Source: Pseudomonas sp. TH15 (GTDB lineage: Bacteria; Pseudomonadota; Gammaproteobacteria; Pseudomonadales; Pseudomonadaceae). Taken from it: a stretch of 64,000 nt of DNA. Location: positions 4,640,001 through 4,704,000 of the forward strand of contig NZ_JAEKEL010000001.1 in assembly GCF_016651105.1 (NCBI RefSeq). The letters are read 5' to 3'. The notes under the pieces are model-generated. The model did not search any database. It worked only from the letters and a program-made list of their open reading frames with translations, and was not told where the DNA came from. The translations under genes and the position numbers were made by a program. Positions 9,844 through 19,152 of the stretch are shown here, piece after piece; positions within the stretch are counted from its first letter, which is position 1, and every line of letters begins with the position of its first letter.

Positions 9844-11364
9844 TCATACGTGCTCTTCCATGCGCTCCAGTCGCTGGGACTGCCCTTGCCACTGCATCGA
9901 GTCGGCACAGCGAAAGGCGTGGCGGCCGTTGATTTCCAGCGCCGAGGTGAAGAAGAACTGCCCGACCGTGAGTTCGCCCACCGCATAGATCTGCCGTGTG
10001 CCTGCAGCCCGGCCTTGAAGGCGATAGCTGTCGGGGTCGACGCAAATGCCGCCCATTGCATGCGCCGTGGCCGTGCCGTTCTTGATCAGCGCAGCGAGCA
10101 ATGCCGAGTCGAGCAGTTGCGCATCGCGCGGGAAACCTGTGGCGTGGATCAGTCGATCGTAAACGTGCGCCCAACCTGCGCCCTGCAACGTCAGGCCCTG
10201 CGAATCTGCCTGCGGTGAAGCAAACGCGCCGGCGACGAATTCGAGCTGGCCGTTGCGCAGATAACTGAGGATCTTGCGCGCATTTTCGCTGGGGATTGAT
10301 ACGCGATAGGCCATGAAGAAGCTGAAATACTCACTCATGAACCGCGCCTGCGCGCTGGCGTCCAGCGCCTGCCACACGTGCTCGATAAAGCCGTTGGTGG
10401 CGTAGAGAATGGCCTGCCAGATGCGCGGCGCCCGGGAGACGTTGAGTTCGTCCTCGATAAAGCGGATAACGTCCGGCGGCGGCGCCGGCATCGGGATCAC
10501 CGCCGTGGTCGACGCCGGGTCATGTGCGGCCAGTTCCTTGCGAAACAACGCGACCAGATCACTGATCTGCAGCGGCCCGTTTTGCGCAACGAGCGCACGC
10601 ACGCCCTCGCGTGTCAGGTGCTTGAGTTCGACGCGCTCCTGGGTCCCGCGCACCACTGGAAAATAGCCGCTGCGCGAGTGCATGCGAATCGGCCCACGGT
10701 GCCCGCCCTCGATCAAGGCAATCACCGTGTCGATGGCGCTCAAACGCGCACCAATCACCGCTACGCGCTCGTCCGGGTCGATGACGCTAAGCAGGCGCGA
10801 CACTGGATAAGGCGTCGACAGGACGCGTGCATCGTGCCGGGCCGGGTCGATCTTCTTGCCCAACGGGCCACAGAACAGCAAGACCTTTTGCGTGGCAATA
10901 CTTAGCCCGCAACGCGTGCGCACGGTCTCGGTGCCGTCGATCGGGTCAATGGCGCTGACTTCCGCGTGCATCAGCACGATCTGGCAACCGAGTGACGCGC
11001 CACGCAGGACGATTTTCCTGATCTGATGTTGCAGGTAAACGCCAAACAACGCTCGCGGCGCAAAGCTTTCCGCCGCCGGTTGAAACGTGGGGAAAGCGCT
11101 GCGCCAGGCGCTCGGGTGTTCTTCCAGCCAGCGTTGAAAATGCCCCGGCTGGTCGGGGAAAGGCGTGATGAAAGCGGTTTTGGTGTTGAGAATATTGCTC
11201 TGCAGATCGGCTTCATAAGCGGCGCCAGGACCAAAGTCCTGGCGTTTTTCGAACAGGTAAATCACCCCGGCCGGTGCGCTGCCGGCAGCGACGCGATCGA
11301 GATGACGTTGCAGGAATGCGACAGCCGTCGCGCCGCAGCCGACGATTGCAAAGGCACTTTTCAT
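9844..11364 (-). CDS. FAD/NAD(P)-binding flavoprotein of the candidate biosynthetic operon
   Basis: A 506-residue protein with an N-terminal dinucleotide fold (AIVGCGATAVAFL, Gly-x-Gly at residues 9-11), a second nucleotide fold (RVAVIGARLSAIDTVIALIEGG) and the C-terminal ATG motif HATGFPRDAQ followed by IYAVGE. This is the layout of the NAD_binding_9 (FAD-NAD(P)-binding) family, whose members oxidise small substrates. ATG 11364 has AAGGAAAT upstream. It is the last gene of the eight-gene minus-strand operon, 62 bases after the aminotransferase. Amine N-oxidation or hydroxylation of the product is a reasonable guess, not demonstrated. Confidence 0.8.
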   Translation of the reverse strand: MKSAFAIVGCGATAVAFLQRHLDRVAAGSAPAGVIYLFEKRQDFGPGAAYEADLQSNILNTKTAFITPFPDQPGHFQRWLEEHPSAWRSAFPTFQPAAESFAPRALFGVYLQHQIRKIVLRGASLGCQIVLMHAEVSAIDPIDGTETVRTRCGLSIATQKVLLFCGPLGKKIDPARHDARVLSTPYPVSRLLSVIDPDERVAVIGARLSAIDTVIALIEGGHRGPIRMHSRSGYFPVVRGTQERVELKHLTREGVRALVAQNGPLQISDLVALFRKELAAHDPASTTAVIPMPAPPPDVIRFIEDELNVSRAPRIWQAILYATNGFIEHVWQALDASAQARFMSEYFSFFMAYRVSIPSENARKILSYLRNGQLEFVAGAFASPQADSQGLTLQGAGWAHVYDRLIHATGFPRDAQLLDSALLAALIKNGTATAHAMGGICVDPDSYRLQGRAAGTRQIYAVGELTVGQFFFTSALEINGRHAFRCADSMQWQGQSQRLERMEEHV

Positions 11365-11426
11365 CAAGGTATTTCCTTATAGTGAACCGCTTCCTACGTT
11401 GGCTTCAGCGCCCTGCCCGCACGTTG

Positions 11427-12614
11427 TCACTCCAGGGCGCTGAGGAACGCTTTCAAGCGCACGGCGCCGGCCTGGACTTGCTCGGGGTCGCCCGAATAGG
11501 ACAATCGCGCATGACCCGGCGCGCCGAAAAAACTCCCCGGAATCAGCGCCACGCCGTACGCCTCAAGCAGCATCGAGCAGAACGCCTCGTCGTCGGCGAT
11601 CAATTGACCGCGCAACGATTTGCCGAGCGCCTGGCGGATGTCCATGAACAGATAGAACGCCCCCGCAGGCGAGCAAAAACGCAGATGGGGCGCGTCTTCC
11701 AGCGCGTTGATCAATGCCAGGCGTTGCGCGGCCAAACGGTCTCGGGCCGCGAAGGAAAATCCCTGATCGCCGTTGAACGCCGCAGCGGCGGCGGCAGCGG
11801 GAATCGGCGGGATGTTCGAGATCGAATTGGAATTGAGCGTGGTCACCGCCGTGGCAATGCGCTCGTCCGCCGCCAGCAGGCCGACCCGCCAGCCCGGCAT
11901 GCCATAGAGCTTGGAAACGCTGTCGATCTTGATGATGCGCGCGCCGAGGTCCGGCGCGACAGACAGCAGGTTCGGACAACTGTCCATTTCGTAGACAAAG
12001 CGCTGATAGACATCATCGGAGATGATCCACACGTCTTTCTTGCGCAAGACCTCGGCCAGTTCCGCCAGCTCCTGCGCCGAATACACCGCACCGGTAGGGT
12101 TGCCCGGCGAGTTGAGCATGACCACGCGCACGCTGTTCGTCAGCGCCTGTTCCAGCGCCTGCGCAGTCATCTTGTAGCCGGTATCGGCGGTGCAGACGAC
12201 ATTGACCACGCCCGCCCCGACCAGGTCAGCGATGTCGAAATAGGTCGGCCAGCACGGTGTTGAAACGAGGATCTCGTCACCCGGGCAAATGATCGCCCGC
12301 AAGACGCTGAACAACAGGTGCTTGGCGCCAAGACCGGCCACCAGATTCTGCTTGGCATAATGGGTAAAACCCTGCCCGTGCAAGTAACCCAGATACGCCG
12401 AAAGCAGCGCTTCATCACCTTGGCTTGAGCCGTAGCCGCCGGAGTGCTCGCAGGCGGCATTGACCGCCGCTTCGATGATGTGCGGCGCCGGCAGAAAGCC
12501 CGGCACGCCAACACCGAGATCGATCACAGGGTGCTCGGCTTCCCTGACTTTCTGCACAACACCGAGGATGGGACAGAACCGCGCAAATTCAAGATCGGGC
12601 GAAAGAGCAGGCAT
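11427..12614 (-). CDS. Fold-type I PLP-dependent aminotransferase
   Basis: A 395-residue aspartate-aminotransferase-fold enzyme. Visible are NSPGNPTG (168-175), the cofactor-pairing Asp in IISDDVY (200), and the Schiff-base lysine in DSVSKLYGMPGWRVG (Lys235), so PLP chemistry should be intact. ATG 12614 follows GGAGAGAC. It sits 23 bases after the acetaldehyde dehydrogenase. In context it would convert a 2-oxo acid, such as the 4-hydroxy-2-oxovalerate made by the neighbouring aldolase, to an amino acid. An oxidase-type reaction, as in PLP arginine oxidases of this fold, is an alternative. Confidence 0.88.
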   Translation of the reverse strand: MPALSPDLEFARFCPILGVVQKVREAEHPVIDLGVGVPGFLPAPHIIEAAVNAACEHSGGYGSSQGDEALLSAYLGYLHGQGFTHYAKQNLVAGLGAKHLLFSVLRAIICPGDEILVSTPCWPTYFDIADLVGAGVVNVVCTADTGYKMTAQALEQALTNSVRVVMLNSPGNPTGAVYSAQELAELAEVLRKKDVWIISDDVYQRFVYEMDSCPNLLSVAPDLGARIIKIDSVSKLYGMPGWRVGLLAADERIATAVTTLNSNSISNIPPIPAAAAAAAFNGDQGFSFAARDRLAAQRLALINALEDAPHLRFCSPAGAFYLFMDIRQALGKSLRGQLIADDEAFCSMLLEAYGVALIPGSFFGAPGHARLSYSGDPEQVQAGAVRLKAFLSALE

Positions 12615-12637
12615 ACAAGTCTCTCCGTGAGCCGAGG

Positions 12638-13516
12638 TCAGGCAGCGCGTTCGGCGACGCGACTGCGCGCCATGAGGGCGGCCATGTGCGTGGCCGTGGC
12701 GGTGATGATGTCGAGGTTGCCGGCGCTCGGATCGAGGAAATCTCCCGCCCCTTCCACCCGAACCATGGTGAACAGCCGACCTTCGCTGTAATGCAGGTCG
12801 ACGATCACTTCATAACCCGGCACCGCAGACTGCACTTGGCTCACGGCGCGTTCGACTTCGCGGCGTGTCGCGGTCAGATCGATGTCTTCGATCAGCGCCG
12901 ACACTGCGGTCTGCATGTACACGTTCGGCTTGGCCGGATTGATGTTGAGGATCGCCTTGACGTCGCCACAACCAGTGAAATGCTTCAGCGCATTCTCGGT
13001 GGTGGTGATGTAGTTGCTGAGGTTGCGGCGCGTCGCAGGACCTGCGCTTTCAGCACTGATCGACGACACCACTTCGATGTAGTGCAAACCCGGATTGGCC
13101 CGCGCGATGGCGGCGGCGAGCGGGATCGACGCTTGGCCGCCGCAAGTAATCATGTTGACGTTGGTCGCCTCGGTCAGCGCCAGACCGTTGAGCGATGGCA
13201 CACACAGGCTACCCAGTGAGGCCGGGGTCAGGTTGATGATCGCCTTGCCGGCGTCGATCAGGCGCGGTGCATGGGTTTCATGGTCCGTCGCCGACGTGGC
13301 ATCGAACACCACGTCGAAATCGTTGATGCGCGCAAACAGCCCTTCGATACCGTCGGCGGTCGTGCCGACGCCGCGCTCACGGGCGAACGCGAGACCGGCC
13401 GATTGCGGCGAGCGCCCGGCCACCAGTGTGCAATCGAGATCCGGGTGGGCAAGTACTTTACAGAGGATGTCGCAGCCAATATTGCCGCTGCCGATAATCG
13501 CGGTTTTCAACGTCAT
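12638..13516 (-). CDS. mhpF: Acylating acetaldehyde dehydrogenase (DmpF/MhpF family)
   Basis: A 292-residue NAD-dependent CoA-acylating aldehyde dehydrogenase that interconverts acetaldehyde and acetyl-CoA. The N-terminal Rossmann motif is AIIGSGNIGCD; the catalytic cysteine is Cys125 in NMITCGGQAS; the C-terminal half has the conserved KAILNINPAKPN segment. It is slightly shorter than DmpF (312). It is immediately downstream of its usual partner, the aldolase, with 14 bases between them, so a substrate-channelling complex is expected. The usual catabolic neighbours (ring-cleavage dioxygenase, hydrolase, 2-oxopent-4-enoate hydratase) are missing. Confidence 0.9.
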   Translation of the reverse strand: MTLKTAIIGSGNIGCDILCKVLAHPDLDCTLVAGRSPQSAGLAFARERGVGTTADGIEGLFARINDFDVVFDATSATDHETHAPRLIDAGKAIINLTPASLGSLCVPSLNGLALTEATNVNMITCGGQASIPLAAAIARANPGLHYIEVVSSISAESAGPATRRNLSNYITTTENALKHFTGCGDVKAILNINPAKPNVYMQTAVSALIEDIDLTATRREVERAVSQVQSAVPGYEVIVDLHYSEGRLFTMVRVEGAGDFLDPSAGNLDIITATATHMAALMARSRVAERAA

Positions 13517-13530
13517 GTGGGGCTCCAGAG

Positions 13531-14541
13531 TCAGGCGACGGCAGGTTGAGAGAGGCGGCTGGCGACCGAAATAATCAGGTCTTCCTGACCGGCCACGGCG
13601 TTGCAGCGGGCCAACTCTTCATAGATTTTCCGCGGTTCGACGCGAAACTCGGCGGCGGCCCGGGCGACGTGCTTTTCAAAGCCGCTGCACACACCGTAGA
13701 GGCCGCTGATCAGGTTGGCGGTCTTGACCACTGTCGGCGTCCTGACCGGGGTGAATTCTTCCAGGCTATCGACGGCTCGGCACAGCCCGAAGACGTCCAC
13801 GCCGGTGTCGAACTGATAGCGCTCGAGGACGGCGCACAGCACTTCCAGCTGAGTGTTGCCGGCACCGGCACCGAAGCCGCGCATGCAACCGTCAATGATG
13901 GTCGCCCCGGCCTGGGCCGCCGCCAGCGAATTGGCCACCGCCAGGCCGAGGTTGTTGTGGCCATGAAAGCCCACCGGAATCGACAGTTCGCGCGCCAGCA
14001 GGCCGATCTTTTCGCGGGTGCTGTCCGGGTCGAAATGACCGGCCGAATCCATCAGCACCAACGCGTTGGCGCCGTAGCCTTGTTGCTTCAAGGCTTCTTC
14101 GAGCAGGCGCTCGGCACTGGCCATGTGGGTCATCATCAGCACACCGTGGACGAACGCGCCTTTGGCTCGCGCATGTTCGATGTAGCTTTCGGTCACGCTG
14201 GCCTCGGTGCAATGCGAGGCGATGCGCAGCACCTCAACGCCGATGCTCAGGGCCGTGTCGATGTCGCTCAAGCGCGCAAAGCCGGGGATCATGTGAATGC
14301 CCAGTTTCGAATGTGTCAGGTTGGCCCGCGCGGTTTCGAGCATTTCCGTGTCTTTGTAGCGTGCCAGCCCCAGTTGCAGCGATGACGCACCCAAACCGTT
14401 ACCGTGGCCGACTTCCACCACATTCAGCCCGCAGCCATCGACGGCGCGGCAATACGTGGCGATGTCTTCAAGGCTCAGCGAATGGGACACCGCGTGATTT
14501 CCGTCGCGCAGCGTAGGGTCATGAATTGCAATAGCAGTCAT
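13531..14541 (-). CDS. mhpE: 4-hydroxy-2-oxovalerate aldolase (DmpG/MhpE family)
   Basis: A 336-residue DRE-TIM metalloaldolase that reversibly splits 4-hydroxy-2-oxopentanoate to pyruvate and acetaldehyde. HDPTLRDGNHAVSH near the N-terminus carries the catalytic Arg, metal Asp and His; FHGHNNLG supplies the two metal histidines; GAGAGNTQLEVL is the typical DmpG segment. ATG 14541 was preferred over the upstream in-frame TTG (14550) because AAGGA lies ten bases before it, and this gives the normal length. With an aminotransferase and ligase in the same operon, the aldolase may run in the condensing direction. Confidence 0.9.
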   Translation of the reverse strand: MTAIAIHDPTLRDGNHAVSHSLSLEDIATYCRAVDGCGLNVVEVGHGNGLGASSLQLGLARYKDTEMLETARANLTHSKLGIHMIPGFARLSDIDTALSIGVEVLRIASHCTEASVTESYIEHARAKGAFVHGVLMMTHMASAERLLEEALKQQGYGANALVLMDSAGHFDPDSTREKIGLLARELSIPVGFHGHNNLGLAVANSLAAAQAGATIIDGCMRGFGAGAGNTQLEVLCAVLERYQFDTGVDVFGLCRAVDSLEEFTPVRTPTVVKTANLISGLYGVCSGFEKHVARAAAEFRVEPRKIYEELARCNAVAGQEDLIISVASRLSQPAVA

Positions 14542-14578
14542 CGAGATCAAATCCTTGTCATTCGAAGGTAGGCAGCCG

Positions 14579-15613
14579 TTATTGCTCGGGCTGAGGTTGT
14601 TCCTGCAACAGGCGCTTGGGCAAAAACACCGGGGAAATGTGGATGATCGACATCCGCACCACGTGGTTGAGCATCACGAAGGCCGGGTCGAGCTTGAGCA
14701 GCAGCGCGGCGGCGGTCATCACTTCGACGCCACCGGGCACCCACGACATGAACAGCGTGAGGAACGGTTTGCCGGTCAGCTTGCTGAAGACGAACGCCAC
14801 CAGCAGCGTCGTGCAGAACGTCAGGGCGGTGACCACCAGGCCAGCGCGGATGTAACGCACGACATCCTTGAAGGAGATGTCCTTGAGACGAATGCCGATC
14901 AAGCCACCGAGCAGGATCAGCGCGACGATGGCGAAAGGATCCGGCACGTGCAGATTGGCCTGCGGAAACGCGACATTGACCCCGGCCGTGCAAATCAACC
15001 CGGTCAGCATGTATGGCGCCGGCACGTCGAAACGCTCCAGCAGATAACCCAGCGCCACGGCGGCAATCGCTGGCGGGATCACGCCCAGGTAGTTGTCCAG
15101 AGTGCCCAGCACCGGCGTGACGCTGTCGGCGTGGCCGCCGGCGATAATCGTCACCACGGCGAGCAGCGCGAGCAGTCGCACGATGTGCACGAACGCGATG
15201 CGCCCGGACGCCGGCCCCTGCTCGCCCGACACGGTCATCACCGCCGCCATCGCTCCGGGAATCGAGCCCAGCAGGCTTTCGATGTGGCCCCATTTCTCCA
15301 TGCGTCGCAGCCAGTTGTAGCCGACGAAAATCTGCGTGGTCATGCAGATGACCAGGCCGACCAGAATGCTGAAGTCACTCAACTCCTTGATCATCGAGCC
15401 GGTGACGATGGAGCCGACGCTGATACCCAGCAGCAGTTGCACCGTGGCCACGAACGGATACGGCATGCGCATCGGCACGCCGAACTTGCTCAGCGCGGTG
15501 ACCGCGCAAATCGCACCGATCAAGTCGCCGAGGGGAAATCCGGTGAGGTAGCCGAGCCATGCGCCGAGCGCCGCCACAGGAATCGGGATAAGGCTTTCGA
15601 TCACTTTGTTCAT
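14579..15613 (-). CDS. AbrB-family (putative ammonia monooxygenase) membrane protein
   Basis: A 344-residue integral membrane protein with about ten hydrophobic helices and two internally similar halves, as in the AbrB/'ammonia monooxygenase' family (PF05145). The first half carries GAWLGYLTGFPLGDLIGA; the second has GYLLERFDVPAPYMLTGLI and the GLIGIRLKD turn. Biochemical function is not established for most members; a transport role is commonly assumed. It lies between the ATP-grasp and aldolase genes, so it could move a precursor or product. ATG 15613 lacks a strong ribosome site. Confidence 0.8.
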   Translation of the reverse strand: MNKVIESLIPIPVAALGAWLGYLTGFPLGDLIGAICAVTALSKFGVPMRMPYPFVATVQLLLGISVGSIVTGSMIKELSDFSILVGLVICMTTQIFVGYNWLRRMEKWGHIESLLGSIPGAMAAVMTVSGEQGPASGRIAFVHIVRLLALLAVVTIIAGGHADSVTPVLGTLDNYLGVIPPAIAAVALGYLLERFDVPAPYMLTGLICTAGVNVAFPQANLHVPDPFAIVALILLGGLIGIRLKDISFKDVVRYIRAGLVVTALTFCTTLLVAFVFSKLTGKPFLTLFMSWVPGGVEVMTAAALLLKLDPAFVMLNHVVRMSIIHISPVFLPKRLLQEQPQPEQ

Positions 15614-15700
15614 GGGATATCCACTTTTCTGAGGGCGTGACCGTACCGTCCAGCACGGAAAGGTCAGCTCAATTGATGTCGGAGGAATCGGCGCCGCGGT

Positions 15701-16942
15701 CTAGACCAGGGCGGCAACGGCGCTGGTGGACCAGTCGCAACTCTCGTGGAACCAGCGTTCGACCTGCCGCAGGTTGTCGCGCAGCTCAGCCTCGTTGCGC
15801 CCCGCCACAATGGCGTTGAGGATCTCCGAGTTGGTGAATTCCATGCTCGAATAAGACGTCATTTTCTTCGCCGAAATGCGGTATTCGAGGACGCTTGGCA
15901 GCGTGCAGGTGTGCGGCACGTCACGCAGCAGGCCGACACGCGGCGGGATGCTGATATGCCCGACCATCTGCAACGGCTCGACCATCGGCTCGGGGCGATA
16001 GGTCGGATCCTGCAACGCACGCAGGAAGCTCATGCGCGGATCAATGCCCCAGGCATGGGTCAGTTCCTGATTGAAGAACACCCCGCCCAACCGCGAAGCG
16101 ATTTCGCAGAGGACGATTTCACCGTTCTCGGTAACGAACAACTCCAGGTGAAACAGCATCGTCGGATCCGAAGGCAGCACGTCTTCGACCAGCGAACGGG
16201 CGTAGTGAACCAGCCGTTCGCGCATCGGATTGCTCGCATCGAGCATGTGCAGGTCGTGGGACTTGCCGCCCAAAAAATCCAGCGCCGAGGTCATCACGCG
16301 CACCGGTGACACGAGGATCGGCTGACCCTCGATGTACAAACCATTAACGATGTAATGGCTGCCGCGCACGAAGCTTTCGATCATCAGGTTGTGGAAGGTG
16401 GTGGACGGACGCGCGGCCAGCCACTGTGTCAGTTGTCCGAGGTCCTTGAGCACTTCGACACCGTTGGAACCACGGCCATCGCGCGGTTTGACCACCACCG
16501 GAAAACCGTGGCGTTCGCTGAAGCGCACCGCTTCAGTGGCATTGTGGATTTGGGCCATTTCGGCAATCGCAAAGCCACACTGACGGGTCCGCTGTTTCAT
16601 CAGGAATTTGTCCCGGTAAAACATCGCGCGTTCTTCGGCGCCCTGGGTGATGCCGAGGCGATCATTGATGCGCGCTACCCGCAACACGTCGATCTCGGCC
16701 AATGCGACGCACAGCGGCGCATGCAGTTCGCGCGCGATTTCGTAGACATCGATCTCGACCAGCGCACTGTCATTGAAATTGTCGAAGAGCTGGAAGTGCA
16801 CGCTCTCGCCCAAATGCGCGGCGATTTCCGCCATTCGCGATGCACAGCTCAACAGGACGCCCTCACGACCCAGCGCGGCAGACCAGCTTTCGGCGCTGTG
16901 CTGGAGAACAATTTTCGGCGGGCAAAAAACAATGAGCTGCAT
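15701..16942 (-). CDS. ATP-grasp ligase
   Basis: A 413-residue ATP-grasp enzyme, which activates a carboxylate as an acyl-phosphate and couples it to an amine or thiol. ATG 16942 has a strong AAGGAAGG site and is better than longer upstream starts. FPVVVKPRDGRGSNGVEVL is the ATP-binding segment, and FHLELFVTENGEIVLCEIASRLGG carries the magnesium-binding Glu and following Arg-x-Gly-Gly. The fold resembles carnosine-synthase or L-amino-acid-ligase types rather than carbamoyl-phosphate synthases. In this operon it probably joins the modified amino acid to another amino acid. Confidence 0.82.
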   Translation of the reverse strand: MQLIVFCPPKIVLQHSAESWSAALGREGVLLSCASRMAEIAAHLGESVHFQLFDNFNDSALVEIDVYEIARELHAPLCVALAEIDVLRVARINDRLGITQGAEERAMFYRDKFLMKQRTRQCGFAIAEMAQIHNATEAVRFSERHGFPVVVKPRDGRGSNGVEVLKDLGQLTQWLAARPSTTFHNLMIESFVRGSHYIVNGLYIEGQPILVSPVRVMTSALDFLGGKSHDLHMLDASNPMRERLVHYARSLVEDVLPSDPTMLFHLELFVTENGEIVLCEIASRLGGVFFNQELTHAWGIDPRMSFLRALQDPTYRPEPMVEPLQMVGHISIPPRVGLLRDVPHTCTLPSVLEYRISAKKMTSYSSMEFTNSEILNAIVAGRNEAELRDNLRQVERWFHESCDWSTSAVAALV

Positions 16943-16984
16943 ACGGCCTTCCTTGCAATCTTGCGGGATTTGTCGAGCTTCGGG

Positions 16985-17002
16985 CCGGCCGTGCGAGGCC
17001 GG
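16985..17002 (-). other. Hairpin between HDO-like and ATP-grasp genes
   Basis: Perfect 6-bp GC stem CCGGCC/GGCCGG with a six-base loop, inside the 159-base gap before the ATP-grasp gene. No T-run follows on the minus strand, so it is not a classical terminator; an attenuating or mRNA-processing role is possible but unproven. Confidence 0.35.
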
Positions 17003-17101
17003 TCCAAAGCCACAACATCTTGATAAAAACTTGCTGCGCAGGCCAATACCGATTCCGTCGTTATTGATACTTTGCACGACGTTTCAACGATTTTCGGTTA
17101 C

Positions 17102-17932
17102 TTAAGCCAGATGTTCCGCACAATCTCGCATCACTGCGGCCTTGCGTTGCAGGTACTCGCTGAAGATTTCCTGCGCCGCCGCCTGAACCACGGCGATGCC
17201 CATGACATCGACAAATTCCTCGACCGCTGCCACCGCGTGGGCGAAGTGATTGCTCTCGGTGCCCCCGGTGTGCACGGTCACCCAGGCGACCGTCGAACGC
17301 ACCTTCGCGGCCGGCACGCCCATGTCGCGTTCGAACCATTGCTTGAACAGCGGATGGATGAATTCCACTTCGCCGTGGGTGTAGACCTCATGCACCAGCG
17401 TGGTCAGCAGGCCTTCCAGCAGATCGCGATCGCGCAGTCGTCGGCTGTCCGCCCAGTCTTTGAAGGCCTGCGCCGACGGCAGGCAGTTTTCCTTGAGCAA
17501 CCATTGATCGTCGCCGCAGATCGGCGTGGCCATGTTGTAGAACAGCTCGGAGTGCAGAATATTGCCCAACGCACCAAGGTCTTCGTCGGTAATCCTTTGC
17601 AGGCTGCTGCACACCTGATGCAGACGTTGTGCCGACTCCCCGCCCTGCTCCGATCGCGCCAGCAAGGTGATCCGGTTGGCCAGCCCCGAAACGCTGGCGG
17701 CCGAGTTGTTGGTTTTCGACCAACTGCCGAAGAAGGTGCGCAACGGCACGGCGTCATGGCGGCGTGCAGTGAGCAACTGGAACGACGCTTCGATGTCCAG
17801 CAGGGCCGCCTCTTCGCTGCGGAATGTCGCCACCAGCGCCTGCTTCAAAACACCGTCAGGCATGTCCTCGAGCACCGGCTCGATCACGTTCAACAACTGG
17901 CTTTGCAGCGTCTGCAGGTTACTCACGGTCAT
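17102..17932 (-). CDS. Haem-oxygenase-like (HDO/TenA-type) metalloenzyme
   Basis: A 276-residue all-helical protein. Candidate metal ligands are spread as in haem-oxygenase-like dimetal oxidases: Glu129 (LHSEL), Glu182/His186/Glu190/His193 (HEVYTHGEVEFIHP) and Glu226/His229/His232 (TGGTESNHFAHAV). Such enzymes use a di-iron centre and oxygen for N-oxygenation, desaturation or C-C cleavage of amino-acid-derived substrates. The start at 17932 overlaps the MFS stop by four bases (ATGA), implying translational coupling. The family assignment is from residue pattern only; a cofactor-free PqqC-like oxidase is the main alternative. Confidence 0.65.
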   Translation of the reverse strand: MTVSNLQTLQSQLLNVIEPVLEDMPDGVLKQALVATFRSEEAALLDIEASFQLLTARRHDAVPLRTFFGSWSKTNNSAASVSGLANRITLLARSEQGGESAQRLHQVCSSLQRITDEDLGALGNILHSELFYNMATPICGDDQWLLKENCLPSAQAFKDWADSRRLRDRDLLEGLLTTLVHEVYTHGEVEFIHPLFKQWFERDMGVPAAKVRSTVAWVTVHTGGTESNHFAHAVAAVEEFVDVMGIAVVQAAAQEIFSEYLQRKAAVMRDCAEHLA

Positions 17933-19152
17933 CTCACTTTTTCCTTGTTGGATGTTGAATCGAGCGCGTTCAGCGCGTGTGGGCCGGCGATCACCGGCAA
18001 TGCAGAGACTTTCCAGCCGCTGCGGATCACCAGCAGGGGCAGCACCTGGAACATCACGATCAGCGCAATACAGGCGGGCCAGCCACCCAGTTCCCACAGC
18101 GTGCCCGGCACGAAGGCGCCGAAGCTGCCGCCCAGGTAATAACTGGTGAGGTACAAGCCGACGGCGCCGGCTTTGTCTTGCCGGGCGTGGGCGGTGATAA
18201 AGGCATTGGCGGCGGCTTGTGCGAGGAACACCCCGGTCGAGCTGAGCGCCAGCCCCAGGACGATCAGCCACAAGGACGACGTCAGCGTCAGCAGCGAGCC
18301 GGTCACCCCAAGGCACGCCGCCACTTTGATCAAATCGCTGCGCGGCCGCGCCTTGCCGAGGCGTCCGGCAACCGGCACCACCACCAGCGCCAGCAGAAAG
18401 ACTGAATAAATCGCCCCAAGCTCACCCGTGCTCAACGAAAACGGCGCATGGCTGAGGTGCAAGCCGACGTAGGTAAACATCGCGATTTGCGCAAACAGCA
18501 CGCAAAAGCCCACGGCATAAGCGGCCAGCAACGGCTTGCTGAATCGCTCGCCCGTTATGGCCTTACGGTCAGCGGGGGTTGGCACAGGCGCGGGTGGGTT
18601 ACGCGGCAACAACCAGGCAATCGCCAGTCCGAGGACCAGGCTCAGCCCGGCGAGCAATGCCAGCGCCATACGCCAATCGGCAAGCTCGGTGGTCCAGCCG
18701 GTGAGAAAGCGTCCGCAAAAGCCGCCCAGCACGGTGCCGGCGACGTACACGCTGGTCACTTCCGTGACCGCGCCGTCCTTCCAGCGCACGCCGATGTAGG
18801 CAATGCTGGTGGCGAACACCACGGGAATGAGCATGCCCTGCACGGATCGCCAGAGAAGAAACTCACTGAAACTACTTGCCCATGCGGCCAATAACGCCGG
18901 CAGCGCCAGGAGAATAGCGGCCAGGGCGATGACCCGGTGCTGCTCGGCGCGTGCACTCAATCGACCGACAAACAACGCTGTCAGGGCGACGGCCAGGGTG
19001 GTGACGGTAATGCTCCAGCTGGCTTGCCGGGCTGACACGTCAAAATCAGCGGCCAGCTCGTTAAGCAGGCCTTGTGTGGCATAAAGGTTGATGAAAGCCG
19101 CGCATCCCGACAGAAACAAGGCGACCCGAGGACACAACACGCGAAGATTCAT
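17929..19152 (-). CDS. MFS transporter, first gene of the candidate biosynthetic operon
   Basis: A 407-residue major facilitator protein of the drug:H+ antiporter type with twelve hydrophobic segments. It carries the loop 2-3 motif FVGRLSARAEQHRV and the motif-C-like stretch GTVLGGFCGRFLTG in helix 5. ATG 19152 is used; an in-frame TTG at 19176 would add eight residues. It leads the operon, overlaps the next gene by four bases and is transcribed away from the LysR gene, an arrangement typical of a product exporter that also confers self-resistance. Confidence 0.82.
   Translation of the reverse strand: MNLRVLCPRVALFLSGCAAFINLYATQGLLNELAADFDVSARQASWSITVTTLAVALTALFVGRLSARAEQHRVIALAAILLALPALLAAWASSFSEFLLWRSVQGMLIPVVFATSIAYIGVRWKDGAVTEVTSVYVAGTVLGGFCGRFLTGWTTELADWRMALALLAGLSLVLGLAIAWLLPRNPPAPVPTPADRKAITGERFSKPLLAAYAVGFCVLFAQIAMFTYVGLHLSHAPFSLSTGELGAIYSVFLLALVVVPVAGRLGKARPRSDLIKVAACLGVTGSLLTLTSSLWLIVLGLALSSTGVFLAQAAANAFITAHARQDKAGAVGLYLTSYYLGGSFGAFVPGTLWELGGWPACIALIVMFQVLPLLVIRSGWKVSALPVIAGPHALNALDSTSNKEKVR

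Noticed and set aside
11274..12263. Arg-rich plus-strand frame across the aminotransferase
   Set aside because: Antisense shadow; the minus-strand protein has complete PLP motifs.
13531..19152. Aromatic meta-cleavage degradation operon
   Set aside because: Only the last two enzymes of that pathway are present; ring-cleavage, hydrolase and hydratase genes are missing, and ligase, exporter and oxygenase genes are found instead.
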